Assembly (NCBI GenBank): GCA_963971405.1
Contig: OZ020487.1
Coordinates: forward strand, 26,831,371 to 26,895,370
DNA length: 64,000 nt
DNA from: Psococerastis gibbosa
Taxonomy: Eukaryota > Arthropoda > Insecta > Psocodea > Psocidae
Direction: 5' to 3'
Positions 1-11,757 of the stretch are shown here, in pieces; position 1 is the first letter of the stretch; each line of letters opens with the position of its first letter. A program made the translations under genes and the position numbers. The notes beneath the pieces were generated by a model. The model did no database searches. It had not been told where the DNA came from and saw only the letters and a list, made by a program, of their open reading frames with translations.

Positions 1-37
1 TGACTAGACCTACGACCTTCAGCCATCTTGTTAATCT

Positions 38-230
38 AAATAAATAAAGACTTTTTATTGTTTCTACTAATACTAATACTAATACTAAGCCAACCTAGCG
101 GAGTTAGGGCCCTGGGACCGCCTGCTTTACATGCCCTCCGAAGCATGGCAAGAAAATGTAGCCAGTGTGGGACTCGAACCATCAACCTTTCGGGTGAAAG
201 CCAGAGTCCGTACCACTACACTACATGTCC
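38..230 (-). repeat. tRNA-derived SINE, copy 1
   Basis: Read on the minus strand, a tRNA-like head runs from GGACATGTAG at 230, with a B-box-like GGTTCGAGTCC near its end. It is followed by a body and a tail with AATAAA and AAAGTC. The same unit recurs six more times in the window. This copy lacks about 40 bp of the body found in the others and has a TACTAA microsatellite (63-88) where others have a single TTACTAAG. It lies about 100 bp beyond the stop codon of the Ras-like gene, so it may fall in that gene's 3' UTR. Confidence 0.8.
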
Positions 231-329
231 TGACTAACATCTTACATGACAAATTTAGCAATATAGAAAATAATCAATGCAACATTAGCTTCAGCGTACC
301 TTTAAAAAAGGTGAGTCTTGCAGAAATAT

Positions 330-648
330 CTAAGAGACATGACACTGATCCTCGCCTTGAGCATCCCTTATCTGCTGCTTGGCTTTTCTACTACTTCGGC
401 GGATAAGACTTCTGCTTCGCGGCTTTGCCTTCGCGGGATCCTCAGTGCTGAGAGTAGACGCGTCTGTGCAGGTGGCAGGACTTGCCACCCGGCGACCGCC
501 TTTACTTGTGCTGACGTATGCACTAGATCGCCTTTTTAAACCACTTTCCTCTTGATGAACTGGTATTATTTTTGAGAGGGAAACAAAGCTTCTAAAAATT
601 TCTTTGATATTATAGTCGTCTTTCGCCGAACATTCTATGATTTTCGCC
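330..648 (-). CDS. Ras-like GTPase, coding exon 3 (C-terminal)
   Basis: The exon opens after TTGATGTTCCAG. Its first G completes the Arg146 codon started in exon 2. It encodes residues 147-251: ECSAK (G5), the last GTPase helix (NIKEIFRSFVSLSK), a Ser/Lys/Arg-rich hypervariable region, a polybasic SRSLIRRSSRK stretch and CHVS followed by TAG at 332-330. The exon is much richer in G+C than the flanking intron. The short plus-strand frames across it are shadows. Confidence 0.88.
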
Positions 649-3600
649 CTGGAACATCAAACAGTATTTTTAACAAGTAATAAGTTAGGGGTCTATTGCA
701 AAAATGGATATTGTTAACAAAATCCAAACGACTTTTTATGGCTTTAACGTTAGCCTTTCATTATCTCTAATATTTTGCCCCATCGAACGGCTTCAAGAGG
801 TCAATTCATTCTTTTGCGATGTAACTTATGCATATGTCCGACGCCATTGCTGCAATGAAGGTAGTTGGGAGTATAGCATGTAGCTTATACAAAAGTTATG
901 ATTAGGTAGGTACTCAATATGTTATTACGTATTTTCATGTATACCGACTTGTTATGAATCCTGTTCATAATGTCCTGTAATAAAAGTACAAATAATAATC
1001 TGTGCACGCACAAGCTAATAAAAATCTCAGACTAACTTGATCAGGGAAAAATTGAAAAACTAAGATTGATGAGTCAAAGTTATCAATTCTGTCAAGTTTT
1101 CGCACTTGACTAGCCTAGTTTGCTGGAAGACTGCAAACTGAATTAACTAGCTTAGCACCAGCCCAACTTTCCACGAGTTATCCCTCCGAAACTTCTACGA
1201 GCTCGTAGCTTTAGGCATGGTGGAATACTGGTTAAACACCATTACGTTCTTAGCGATGATTAGGGAATACTCAGGTTTTCAATTAGCATAACATTGTTAA
1301 ACTTATATATGGCCTGCGTTCATGTAAATTTAAGGAGGACCAACTGGATTTGCGTACCGGTAAATTATTTGGCTATAAGTTATGAATAAGATGAAACGCT
1401 AGTGTTATACTGAGTTCATTCGTGCGGTCGTGCCATACTTGTATAGAATGTAAGCGGACATTAATTATGGCAAGGCATCAGTGCGTTCATAAAGGGTCTT
1501 AGGCTTGCAAGTCAGAAAGATTGTCCTGTGAATAAAAATACAAAGAAATAAAGCCTTTCTTTTTTTTGAATTTTTGAATTTACAACACAACTTATTGCTT
1601 TATAAAAACCAGTGATGAGGCAATTTAGAACCGCATTACCTCATTACCTCGCTTTACGAATGAAGCCCATTGTAAGTAGGCATACTGTATATAACGATAC
1701 CAAAACGAACCGTAGCAAATTACAAAAAAAGCCAAACAAAACTCAATAACTATGGAGAAAAAAGTTTCGTTGATAATATACCGAAATATTTTATGTTTTG
1801 ATATGTACTGTATGTAGTCTACCAATTAAATGGAAGCTCTTAAAACATATCTAGCCTAATTCATTAAGGCCCAATCCGACGACTAACAGCCTACTTATTA
1901 TTTAAGTGACGCTTATCTTGTTATTATTTTTGTTGTTATTATTGAATCGGCTCACATAGGCTAACTACGTCAGCCGATTCAATAATAAGAAGACAATTGG
2001 CCCTTAAATAATAAGTCAATACCACACGGTATTGTATTACAGGGGTAATTTAAAACTGACTTTGCTCAGATTCAGTACAATACCAACCACTTCCGCAAAG
2101 TAACCTAAGTAAGTAAGTAAAGTAGTACGCATAAATTTGGTTGGTATGGGATGCGTTCGCATAGACAAAAAATATAACTACTGTAACGCACGGCTACTGC
2201 ACAATATATTAAATTATTCGCTGTCTAACCTCTAACGATCTGTTTCCCTTACTATAATGAGACTCTAACTACTTACTGAACACGTTAGATTAATTAGAGT
2301 CTAGGCCTAATATGATAATCGCAGTGGATGGTTCAAAGCATTTTCTTATGAACTTTATCCTTAAATAATATCTTCCCAAAGCTGAAGGCTTTCAAGAGTT
2401 TCTATCATCTCTCCTTTACCGTACTGTACTTCATTTTCTTTTTCAATTTAATTCAAGCAGTTCTCCAATCGTGGAGTGAAACATGAAAGTTTAACTGTAG
2501 AGAATATTTCAAGCTTCCTGTCGTACATTTCCTGATTTCGAACACTGTCAGTTCCAGCAAAGGCGTTAAAAATAAGTAAACTTCTGCTTTGCTTTTGCAT
2601 ATTTTGATGGAGACTTTATCAGAAATGTACAATATATTGAAAAATGGCACTCGACAGTCATATAATGACAAACATACTAGGTACTTAAAGTGAAATACAG
2701 TTGATGTTTCTTTCATACACGATGGTAGCTATTAATAATGCAGTACAGTAGGTTTTAAATAATTACTAAGAGGCCAATATTGTAGTCCTTCTGAAAATCA
2801 CTATAGCACTCTAAACTTCAAAACACTCTTCAATGTACACAGTACAATGCACAGAGTAGGTAGAACCTAAACTCTCCTGAAGTAACAGAATACCATGCGA
2901 AGCACAACCTATTTTTGATTTATTGCTTGCTCTAGATTAATGTTTAGTAATAGCTCGGATTAAGAGAATTATTTGGTCCTACCGCTTCTCAATCAGAGAA
3001 GTAAGCATCAAAACATTTCAAAAATTGAAAAAAATAAAATTATTTTTCCACTGCATAATGCTTGGAATAAGCAAACGACAGAGTCTTCTTTGCAAACTTG
3101 TAATTATTCAAGTCAAGACTGTGTCCAGAGCCACGATGTTAAAGACCTAAAAATAAGACCGATAGCATACTGCTGAGAAATATGTAACCTTCTTGCAAGC
3201 CATTCAACGACATCACCGACAAACTGCGAGTATTGGAAAGGAATTTAACGAACAGAATCTATATGTTCCCTGTATGTTATGTATATGTTCCCTGCACAAA
3301 AACAGAGAGTGGCATACAGAACAAGAAATAACGCCGAAATAGTCAATAAAATACACTATGTTGAAGACAATAGACATGGTCCGTTTTTTAAAGCGCGACG
3401 TCTAAGATTGTTAGGACACGCTGTATTAGAATGCCAAAAACAGTTTGACAGAATAATGAAGCAGTGAAATCTGGGATGATAGACAGTGGTCGATCTGAAA
3501 GCGTACTTCCAAACGTTTCGTCAACAACTGCCGTCGAGCTGCTGCTGCGGAACTTCCACGATAAGTTACAGTCTCCTATAAAAATCTTACCTAATTCTTG

Positions 3601-6600
3601 GAAGCTCGCAATACAACCATTCAGAAGCTTCTTCAAACGTAATCTCCCGATGAGACGTAGTCTGGTCCAGCTTATTGCCAGCGACTACAATTGGAATCTC
3701 CTGAAAATCGGCGCGTTGTTCACGGATCTCCTGGAAGCATTGCTTCACTGCCTGAAAGCTGGAGGATGAAGTTGAAGCATAGACAAGGAGAAAAGCGTGT
3801 GCGGTTGCGATAGACAGTCTGCGCATAGCGGGAAACTGCATGTCACCCGACGTGTCCAAAATGTCCACCTGTAATTATATCCATGATAATCACTATATAT
3901 AAAAATGAATCCCTATTTCCCTTTGTCACGGCATCACGCGTGAACGGCAGGACCGATTTCACTATTTTTTTTTTTTTTTGTTATTATCAGGAGAAGGTTC
4001 TTGTGAAAGAAAAAAATTTAAAAATGACCTTTTTCCTGAAATCAGAGCCTAATTTTCCCATTTTCGACCCGTATGCATTGGTTTTCCTATGCTGCGGAAA
4101 ACCCCCCAAAAAAAAAATCCAGAACCACTACGGCGAAAATGGCTGCGTAGCGGTATTGGGTGAACCTTTGACCAACTTTTCCCCAAGTCTCCCATCTATG
4201 CCATACCCGACTGCTTCTGGATAACTCAAAAAGTAAAAATGAAAAAAAAATGAAAACATGCCCATTTTCGACGAAAAAACTCTTTTTTCGGGGGCAATTT
4301 TCGCAGGGAAAAAATGGATTAGAAAAATTTAAAACCACTTTGCTCCTTTCCACTATTCTTGCTCTTTACAACTGTAAAACCAGTTTTGCTTCGCCACAGC
4401 TAGGTACTTAAGGGGGACGTGAAAGTCGCTTACATGCTGGAAAAGGGTACTCTCAGCGGTGCATGCCTAAAGTTAAAAAATTTGACAGCCTGCAATTTTC
4501 AACCGACATGATAAGTTTATATATCGTTGAAGGCAGTATGAATGGGGGTTTCAAGCGAGTAAACAAAATGTGGTTCCATCCTTCCCCCTCCCATTTTAAA
4601 ATCGGGTGAAACAGGAAATTTCAAGAGATATTCCCGAAAATATTCCCGTTTTCTATCATTTCGAAAAATCTACTTTTTCGGGGCCGTAATGTTTCGTAAA
4701 TTTGCAGTTTTGCATGTTGCTTACTAATGTAAACAAGTAAACAACAAATCATCCAATTTAGGCTTACCATTTCGGCTACAGTATGGATATCTTCAAGTTT
4801 CACGCTAAAAATGGCCCATGTTTTGCTTCCGATTTCTATAATATGTATTTTATATGGATAAAAATTATCACACATTATACTACTGTACCGGTTTAATGTA
4901 ACTATCGTACAATATTAACATATTTCCCCAATTTAAGAAGATATATAAAAATTAATCACTATATCCCTATGTCACGGCATCTGCATCACGCGTGAACGAT
5001 TTCACTATTTTTTGTTGTTGTGTTTGTTATTGCCAGGGGAGGTTCTTATGAAAGAAAAAAAAATTAACAAATCGCGCGGAAAGTTAGAAAATTCTGGACG
5101 TTGATGTTGTGTCATGCGAGCCTTGAAGGGGCGAGCTGCGTAATGCATATTGCGAGGCCCCGAAGGGGCGAGCTGCCACCCGCGGCAGGCGCAAGGGGGG
5201 TGGGGCCGCGAAGAAAAGAAGCCTATAAATCAGAAATAGACTCATTGGGGGATACTAATAGAACCAGAACGCGATTGTCACTACGAGGTACAGGGTTTTT
5301 TTCTCTTTCATATTCAGCCGAAACGCGTAAGTTTTTTTTATTTTATGCAATGTCCTGAAGGACGTTTTAATGAACCTCCTTTTAGTGGCTCACTGGTCCC
5401 CTGTCCAAAGCCAACAACCCAATGGATTTCTGACAGTATTTAACTTACATTGTTTACGTAAGAATTTTTGGCCATTGGCAAACCGGTATATGTCCTCGAT
5501 ATCAACCTACACCGGCTACAAGCGATAATGGACAAGCTGTGACAAACTTAACATTGGCGCTGTGTAACAGGTGAAAGCATGACTTAACCAAGTACAGATA
5601 CGAGCCATACGCGTACGTTACTATGCTTATAAGGAAAACTTCGCATTGTGCGAAATTTTATCCCGAGATTTCAACAGATTTACCTGTTTTCAAAAAACAT
5701 TTTTCTCAAAAAATTGCAATTCACATTTATGTACGTGTCAGATGCAGGGAGCAGGATTCAACATGCAACATAGGTTGCTTAGCAATAAATACGGTAGGCA
5801 CTTTTCGAAATCAATATAAGTTAATTTGTTTTTTCGTGTCAAGTCGAAGGTACTCAATACTCATATGAACATAATTAACATTGTTCGATATATATAATGT
5901 ATACAAAGTATATATACAATATTATATACAGTCATGGAAAAAATAATAAGAACGCGGAGCTTTTCACTATTTTCTCCTGAACTATTTGAGATAATGGCAC
6001 CAAACTTGGACATGAACACCACTACCTAGAGGTACTTCATTGCTGTTACCATCAGTAATAAGCAATGCTTACTTCGTTAACTATTGAAGATAGTTGAAAA
6101 TGGCTGGAAAAAATAATAAGAACGCGAGGGTTTTTGTTTGCTTGGGCTATGACACGATACATTTTTCCCTATTCTGCTGTTAATAAATTAAAACAGTGTA
6201 TTTCTGAAGATATGGAGCGATCACAGCATTGCTCGGCCGAGGTGAGACGCGTCATCTTACTACTTCGGATAGAAGGGAGAAATGGCGGAAATAAGTAATC
6301 TCTTGCAAAGATAGGAAGAAATTCTTTTTCAAGCTTTAAAACAAGACCCCATGAGTGAAACGAGGGGCAGAAACTGGAAGACAACACCGTATTTTCACCA
6401 ATAGCTCATAAGGATTTCGAAGGAGACACCGTTAGCATGTTCTCGCGACCTGAAAAAAAATGCCTAAGCGCTCCCATCAGCGAATGAAGTACTAGGGGAC
6501 GGTTGCTTGATGCCTCCATACCCAGTCAATCTCCAAGAATCGCTCCACTTCCATCTAAAGAGAAAATAAAGACCGTCTTGCCTTCGTGTCTAAGAACTGT

Positions 6601-9600
6601 GATCGGGGGACATGACACAACGTCTTGTGAGGCGATGAAACATAAGTTATCTCTTCGGTACTTATATAAAACGGATTTCAGAAGACCGCCCAATGCTGCT
6701 TTAAATCCCGGGTACCCAAAAAAGACCGTAAAGTTCGGTGGCAGTAACATCTTGGAGTGAGGCTGCTGTTTCTCTTACCACGGATTGGCCCAATACTTCG
6801 TATAGAAGATATCATGACGTTGGAGAGTAACAGAGACCTACTCCAAGATGTAATGCCACCCTATGCAAACGAGAATTTGCCAGTAAAATGGGGTTTTCAG
6901 GAGGACAATGACCCCAAGAATTCCTTCAAGTAGTGGTTTGTGGACAGCAGAATCGATGTTTTACCGCGGTCCGCGCAGTCACCCGGCTTCAACCCCATCA
7001 AAAACTTGTGGAATGAGCCGTCTACTCAATGGAAAAATTTCAAAGAAGGAACTACTGTGGTTTTAAGTGAAGAAGACACAGGAGATGATTCCCAATTCCC
7101 ATCATTGTATGTCAATACCTGGTGCTGTCGATTAAAAACCGTGCAATGATGTAATGCAGAACAATAGGCAGACACACCCAATGTTAGTTTAAATGCAGTT
7201 CTTGCATAATAAAGATAAAAATTGTAATTTTTTTGACGCGTTCTTATTATTTTTTCCATGACTGTATATATAATATATATATATATATTATTATTATAAT
7301 GTTCTGAAGGACTTTTTTTGTTCTATTACTAAGCCAACCTAACGGAGTTAGGGCTATAAGCCCTCCCATGCACTCAACTAGGAAAGCCCGGGACCGCTTG
7401 CTTTACATGCCCTCCGAAGCATGGCCAGAAAATATAGCAAGTGTAGGACTCGAACCTACAACCTTTCGGGTGAAAGTTGGAGTCCGTTCCACTACTCTAC
7501 ATGTCCTGATATTGTTTCCAGATGGATTTTTGACAAACTCGTCCTGCGTCCTCGATCCAGGGACGGTTTCAGAAAAAGGTTTCGGGGGGGGGGGGGGCGG
7601 TAGCCTGAAAAATATCGCGATTCTTTTACTTGAGTAATATTTTTTTTTTTAATTTCCTTCATAAGTCCATTCTATCTAGTATAAAGCTATTTCTCTCAAG
7701 GATCCGGCCCTGCCTCGATGTCAACCTACACCGGTTACAAGCAATATTGTTTGATATTGTAATGGTAGCAAGCAAGCAGCTAAGGTTGTAGCTGCCTGAA
7801 GACAATTAGCTAGTAAGCAACAAAGACAGTATTATCATATAGTACGTAATATTACTACTGCTGGTGAACCCACTGCGGTAGATATTTTACTGAGGCTTAT
7901 TAAAATATGAAACCCCACCTCAGGGAGAACATGTCATATTTTCTGAAAGTAAGATTTTCTCCCGAGCTTGTAAAAAAATCCACTCCTTACAATAAAATTT
8001 TTACGGCGTTCGTGACATTGAGTTCCTTCGCCCAAACCTTGACGCCGCTGTCCCATGGGAAAGTGTGGCGTTACAATACCGTAAGTTATAACAAATAACA
8101 TAAGAATTTCATAGCCTAGAATTAAAGTGAAGAAAAGTTCGTGACAACTGACAGGCCTGCTGTCTGAGTTATGATTAGCCATACATGCTATAGAAACTTC
8201 TTTAATAGGCTTATAAACTCGAGTTTACAAATATAAAAGGAGCAGGGGAGTTTATTTCTTTTCAAGTTTAAAGCCGAACACATAATCTATACACTTAATT
8301 AATATTTTCTACTGTGACTTCACAGCCTTTTCGACATAACTATGAAAGGCATCAACACATTTTGCTTAATATTGTCTGCAATTACATTTATTTTACTTAA
8401 GGATTTCAGCTGCCAGCTGGGTAGCTCTCAATCTCATTAAATTTAATTGTATTACGCAACTTTCTTTTCCTTTTTTTATACAAACAATACGTATAAACAA
8501 TTATTATTGTATCAATTCGGATATTTATTCACGTTTCCTCCCCATCGCACAGAGCACATGATGACATGCGATACGCTACAATGCTACATCATCAGCCCTC
8601 CAAACTAATTTACTCTGACGCACTGCTAAACTGTGTTGTCTTGTCATTAGCGGTAACCACTTAGGTAACGCTAGAATATGGTTACAATAGAAGTATTGGG
8701 ATAATCAGCTGTTTTTTTCTCGCGCATATCTAGCATCTTCCACCCAGTGGCGTAGCGATAGGAAAGAGGGCGGTGTTTCTTTAGCCCCCCCCCCCCATTC
8801 TCATAAAAGTGTAGAAAAAGGAGAGAGCTGTTTTCATGGACGTACGCAGCTTTTAAATTAATGACATTAGTGCCCTTAATTGTGCAGATTATACTTGAAT
8901 TTTTTGCCTGAAATGGAGAGGTTTTATGGTACACATTTCGATAGCAGGAGCGTTTAGATTTTACAGGCTCACCCGGGGGAATTTTTCGAAGATATAGGCC
9001 TGAAATAGTGAGGTTTAATAAAATACCTACATTCTGTCAGCAAAAATTTATAGATTTTTATTTTTAAATGTTTAATTAGTTGTATGTTATACTTTTTATG
9101 TTATATAATGTGCATGATGATATTTTGTCAAATTCCTCCGCCTCCCAACCCCCCCCCCCCCCCCCCATCACTCTTTACGCTACTGCTGATGGCATGGTTG
9201 TGGGGGATGATTACAACGCAAGTGGCTCAATTACTGAATAACGGGGTTTTTGTTGCCCCACAAATAAACTAAATATATATTACACAATGTAATTAATTAT
9301 ATTTTAATGAATAGACCTCTTATATACTATACCATACGGATCCGAAAGTATTATCAGAGAATTCCATTTTAAAACGCTTACTTTCAAGAATAGTCGCAGC
9401 TTTTATAATAATTACAATATAACGCTGGTACAAGAGCGTTGGTAAGTATTGTACAATAAATGCAGCCATGGATAAACACACAACTGTGGCATTGCATTAG
9501 CAATGCATAAGCTCATCCAGGTAATGAGAAATAAAAGCAATTTTATAGGAACCTGCAGCGATGGCTCTTCGTACAGCAGTACGGCGTATTAAGGTTACCC

Positions 9601-11757
9601 TCTCAATTTGATGAACCCATCCACTCGCTAAAAGGAACAATCTCTGAAGCAATTTGAATAGCAAGTACCTCCATCGCGTTCCGTAAGATTCACTTCGGTT
9701 GAAACTAAGGAGATAGCTACATCTAAATGACTTTGATTTTTCAATAGTAAGGAACTACCTACAGATTTGGTAGAATGAGAGGCAATTAATTAGAATTAAA
9801 AAAATTACTATACGAGCAAGGCTATAAACGTAACGATGCTATATAATATAGCAGACTACATACCAACAACCGTAGCACGAGGTACCAAATTAACTTTTTT
9901 TAGATTGTCATTTTTTAGGGGTTTAGAATACAAAGTACTATGCTAACATTTTAATGCTAAAATACGTTGTATGCTTAGGTATCCAGAACCGATCACTCAA
10001 AATCCCTATGGTCTACATGCCTTTAAATATTCAGTGCCTTCAATTGTGCTGGGAATTTGTCGCATAATAAAAAGCAATCTTGAGGGAGAAACTTTTCCTT
10101 CAATAAAAGCTAAGATAGTTACCAGCAGAACTGGGAAGTCTAGCAATTTTGCACTTATCTATAACAGGAGCAAGTGGAATTATTTATAACTAATCTTTGC
10201 CTCGATCTTTACATGCAACAACTTTTATCTCAGCTTTTAGTATACACTTATACACTATTTTTGTTGTTGTTGTAATGCACCGTAATTTTTTTCGCATTGT
10301 ATGTACTAGCAGTTTGTCAGTTGGTGATTACCTATGCGTCAATTCTATATATACGGGGATATATTTGTTTCAAACACGCTCCCTATATGTAAGAAAGAAA
10401 GAAGAAAGAAAATTGTCATTATTTTCCATGTGGGTGAATTTTGGGCCTTTCGGCCCACTCTTCCAACTAACCGACTGTAAATGCAATGTAAAGAAAAACT
10501 TTTGTATAGTTCTAATTCTCTGTACAGGGGGTTTCAGGCAAACAGCGTCACCTTCATGGGCGTATTCCCCGTTCAATTTGAAACAAACATGACCATTGTA
10601 CTACCGAAAATGCACCGCTATCAAGACTTGTCGAAAGTGCCCATAAGCAAATAACCATCACTTGTATGTACAATATATACAGTACAGTATTTTGTTAGTC
10701 ATTGCGAGTTGTGTCATGTACGGTACTATAGTATTAGGCTATATTTATGGGGTGTTTGATAATGTAATCAATTGGTAAAGGTTAACGGCAATGGTGTAAT
10801 ATTCTTTAACAAAGGGTTAGTTGCACTTACATTGCCTGCTGTGTTAAATGTCATTAGAGGCAGAAGCCTCACAGTCATTAGGCAATTGCATAGAGTCCAA
10901 TTAACCCTTTGCTTGATAATCTTTATAGGCCAATATTTCTTCTATAACATCCAGCAAGCACAATGGTTTAGAGAAAACGGTTGTGTGGTACTATGTATGG
11001 AATATGGATACTTAGGCCCACCGTGTTCAGCACCTTTGAAATTGTCTCAGTGAAGAATACTGGAAGGCACGGCCAGATTCAAGTGTATGGTACTTACCAT
11101 GGTAAGGATTGTTATGCTGACAATTGTCCCACATGGCATAATAATTATTCACTCTGAGCAGCTAGGTCTAAAGGTAATATACGTGTGTACCATGTATACC
11201 TATAGCCTACTGTCATTAATTGTGCGTCATTATTAGCCAATCAGAGCGCTAGTTACATGTCTTTTAGACTACTGATGGGTAGGCTCCCAGAAGTGATAAA
11301 AGACTTGTAACGGCGACTTAGAGGACAATTCTCAGTTGCCAGACGAAAGAAAGACAAACTCCAGTAAGAGAGAGCAGCTTCAATAATGCGATTAGGGCAA
11401 GTGTTTCATAATATATTGAATAATTAATCATTAAGTTGTATTGTATGTAAAGCCTCCTACACGGTGAAATAAGACCATAACAGTATTACCGGTACCTACT
11501 TACCGAGACATTTCTAAGGTTAGTGAGAACGGCTCTTAATATAATTTTGATTCAGAAAAAATCATGACATGCTTGATAAATAATTAAATATATATTACCT
11601 TGAGGGTGACAGTGCCCAGGTCATATTCTCGGTTGTACAAGTCTTCAACGGTGCTACGGTACTTGTCCGAGTAGGTACCGAACAGGAATCGTTTAACGAT
11701 ACAGCTTTTCCCGACGCCTGGGCCACCTAAGATTACCAGACGGGTGTGTTCTGACAT
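330..11757 (-). CDS. Ras-like small GTPase (RASD/Dexras-like), three coding exons, complete
   Basis: The CDS joins 11757-11599, 3868-3591 and 648-330, giving 251 residues plus stop. The first ATG before the P-loop was taken as start. Visible G boxes are G1 GGPGVGKS (11-18), G2 Thr36 in STVEDLYNREY, G3 DTSG (58-61), G4 NKLD (118-121) and G5 ECSAK (151-155). A basic tail follows (SRSLIRRSSRK region) and the protein ends CHVS, a CaaX-like box. Family knowledge: such proteins bind GTP, cycle at membranes and signal. The DTSG plus FPAMRRLSI core resembles the RASD/Dexras/RHES group and, from memory, an insect Ras-like gene of the CG8519 type. The residue matching Ras Gln61 is Asp62, so intrinsic hydrolysis may be low. 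Prenylation at Cys248 is inferred. All splice sites are canonical (AAG|GTAATA, ATTACAG|GT, TTAG|GTAAGA, TTCCAG|GG), with phase 0 and phase 2 introns. There are no stops in the joined frame. Confidence 0.88.
1893..2016. repeat. Nested inverted repeat / hairpin, MITE-like
   Basis: A perfect 17-bp stem (1936-1952 with 1972-1988, arm TTATTATTGAATCGGCT) encloses a 19-nt loop. It sits inside an outer 14-bp inverted pair (1893-1906 with 2003-2016). This is probably a small foldback element in intron 2. Target duplications were not resolved. Confidence 0.55.
3300..3455 (+). pseudogene. Non-LTR reverse transcriptase C-terminal relic
   Basis: The plus-strand frame reads YRTRNNAEI, then a spacer, then KARRLRLLGHAVLE. 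The YRTRxNxE ... RRLRWxGH pattern is a familiar C-terminal signature of several non-LTR retrotransposon reverse transcriptases. Only this end survives, with no catalytic domain nearby. It lies antisense within intron 2 of the Ras-like gene, just beyond the exon 2 donor. Confidence 0.5.
3464..3535 (+). repeat. Palindromic repeat family, degenerate fragment
   Basis: Contains CTTCCAAACGTTTCGTCAAC and neighbouring sequence also found at 56959-57060. It is a diverged fragment of the family described at 56959-57195. Confidence 0.5.
3591..3868 (-). CDS. Ras-like GTPase, coding exon 2 (switch II to G4)
   Basis: Begins after ATTACAG at 3869 with a GTG (Val54) codon, continuing from Lys53 of exon 1, and ends in phase 2 at TTAG|GTAAGA. 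It encodes VDILDTSGDMQFPAMRRLSI, the hydrophobic AFLLVYA strand and the GNKLD guanine-specificity motif. The GTG is an in-frame internal codon, not a start. Confidence 0.9.
3890..4060 (+). mobile_element. Helitron-like 5' terminus
   Basis: Starts A|TCACTATATATAAAAATGAA and continues with TTTGTCACGGCATCACGCG and a T-run. From memory, many arthropod Helitron-like elements begin with TC plus an AT-rich stretch and a GTCACG...CACGCGTGAACG block, inserted between A and T. A related copy starts near 4938. No CTRR-ending 3' hairpin was found, so the element's extent is unknown. Confidence 0.38.
4938..5085 (+). mobile_element. Helitron-like 5' region, second copy
   Basis: Shares with 3890-4060 the blocks ATATATAAAAAT, GTCACGGCATC, CATCACGCGTGAACG, GATTTCACTATTTTTT and GGTTCTTRTGAAAGAAAAAA in the same order. 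It is followed (5115-5215) by two GAAGGGGCGAGCTG units in an unusually G+C-rich patch. Confidence 0.38.
5929..7264 (+). mobile_element. Tc1/mariner-family transposon, inactive
   Basis: A 1,336-bp element has 28-bp perfect terminal inverted repeats beginning CAGTCATGG, flanked by TA on both sides (5927-5928 and 7265-7266), the family's target duplication. A second copy of the TIR core, GGAAAAAATAATAAGAACGC, lies in direct orientation at about 6105-6125. This is half of an IR/DR-type end; no matching inner repeat was seen on the right. The transposase inside is decayed. Confidence 0.88.
6500..7149 (+). pseudogene. Tc1-like transposase relic
   Basis: Recognisable pieces in different frames are RRPPNAALNPGYPKKTVKFG (about 6678-6737), EDNDPKN (about 6902) and QSPGFNPIKNLWNE (about 6979-7020). 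The family normally reads QDNDPKH and SPDLNPIENLW, with the D and the E of NPIE as two of the three catalytic acids. Here the E is K, there is a stop in the DNDPKN-WFVD segment, and frames are broken elsewhere. It lies antisense to the Ras-like gene inside its intron. Confidence 0.85.
7311..7509 (-). repeat. tRNA-derived SINE, copy 2
   Basis: Same family as at 38-230, in the same orientation, starting about 45 bp after the Tc1 right end. Its B-box-like segment is GGTTCGAGTCC (diverged), followed by the AGCCCTAACTCCG body block and a T-rich end on the plus strand. Confidence 0.82.
8745..9185. mobile_element. hAT-like nonautonomous element (candidate)
   Basis: Left end CAGTGGCGTAGCG and right end CTTTACGCTACTG (reverse complement CAGTAGCGTAAAG) match hAT-type ends of the CAGTGGCGTA kind. 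The element is 441 bp, has no coding capacity and holds two long oligo-C runs (about 8785 and 9150). The flanking 8 bp do not match, so boundaries are uncertain. Confidence 0.42.
10390..10454 (-). repeat. Dispersed repeat with GAAA tail, copy 1
   Basis: An AAGAAAGAAAG run followed by AATTGT, TATTTTCCAT, GAATTTT and GGCCTTTCG. The same order occurs at 39245-39304. Read on the minus strand the tail is (TTTC)n after AAAATA, as in a 3' end of a retroposed element. Confidence 0.5.
10808..10911. repeat. Small inverted repeat, MITE-like
   Basis: Ends CAAAGGGTTAGTTG and CAATTAACCCTTTG are near-perfect inverted copies 104 bp apart. There is no coding content. No target duplication was clear. Confidence 0.4.
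11599..11757 (-). CDS. Ras-like GTPase, coding exon 1 (P-loop and switch I)
   Basis: Encodes residues 1-53, starting MSEHTRLVILGGPGVGKSCI and ending TVTLK before donor AAG|GTAATA. It includes the P-loop and the switch I Thr36. No in-frame ATG lies upstream before a stop, so this start is favoured. Confidence 0.9.

Larger units (their letters stand above)
649..3590 (-). other. Intron 2 of the Ras-like gene
   Basis: A phase-2 intron of 2,942 bp with donor GTAAGA at 3590-3585 and acceptor AG at 650-649. It holds an inverted-repeat hairpin (1893-2016), a short AAGT run (about 2105-2122), a reverse-transcriptase relic (about 3300-3440) and a fragment of the palindromic repeat family (3464-3535). 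The rest is AT-rich with no recognisable gene. Confidence 0.8.
3869..11598 (-). other. Intron 1 of the Ras-like gene
   Basis: A phase-0 intron of 7,730 bp with donor GTAATA at 11598 and acceptor AG at 3870-3869. It holds Helitron-like ends (3890, about 4938), a Tc1 element (5929-7264), a SINE (7311-7509), a hAT-like MITE (8745-9185), a GAAA-linked dispersed repeat (10390-10454) and a small inverted repeat (10808-10911). No second gene was recognised in the rest (about 7510-8744 and 9186-11597). Confidence 0.78.
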
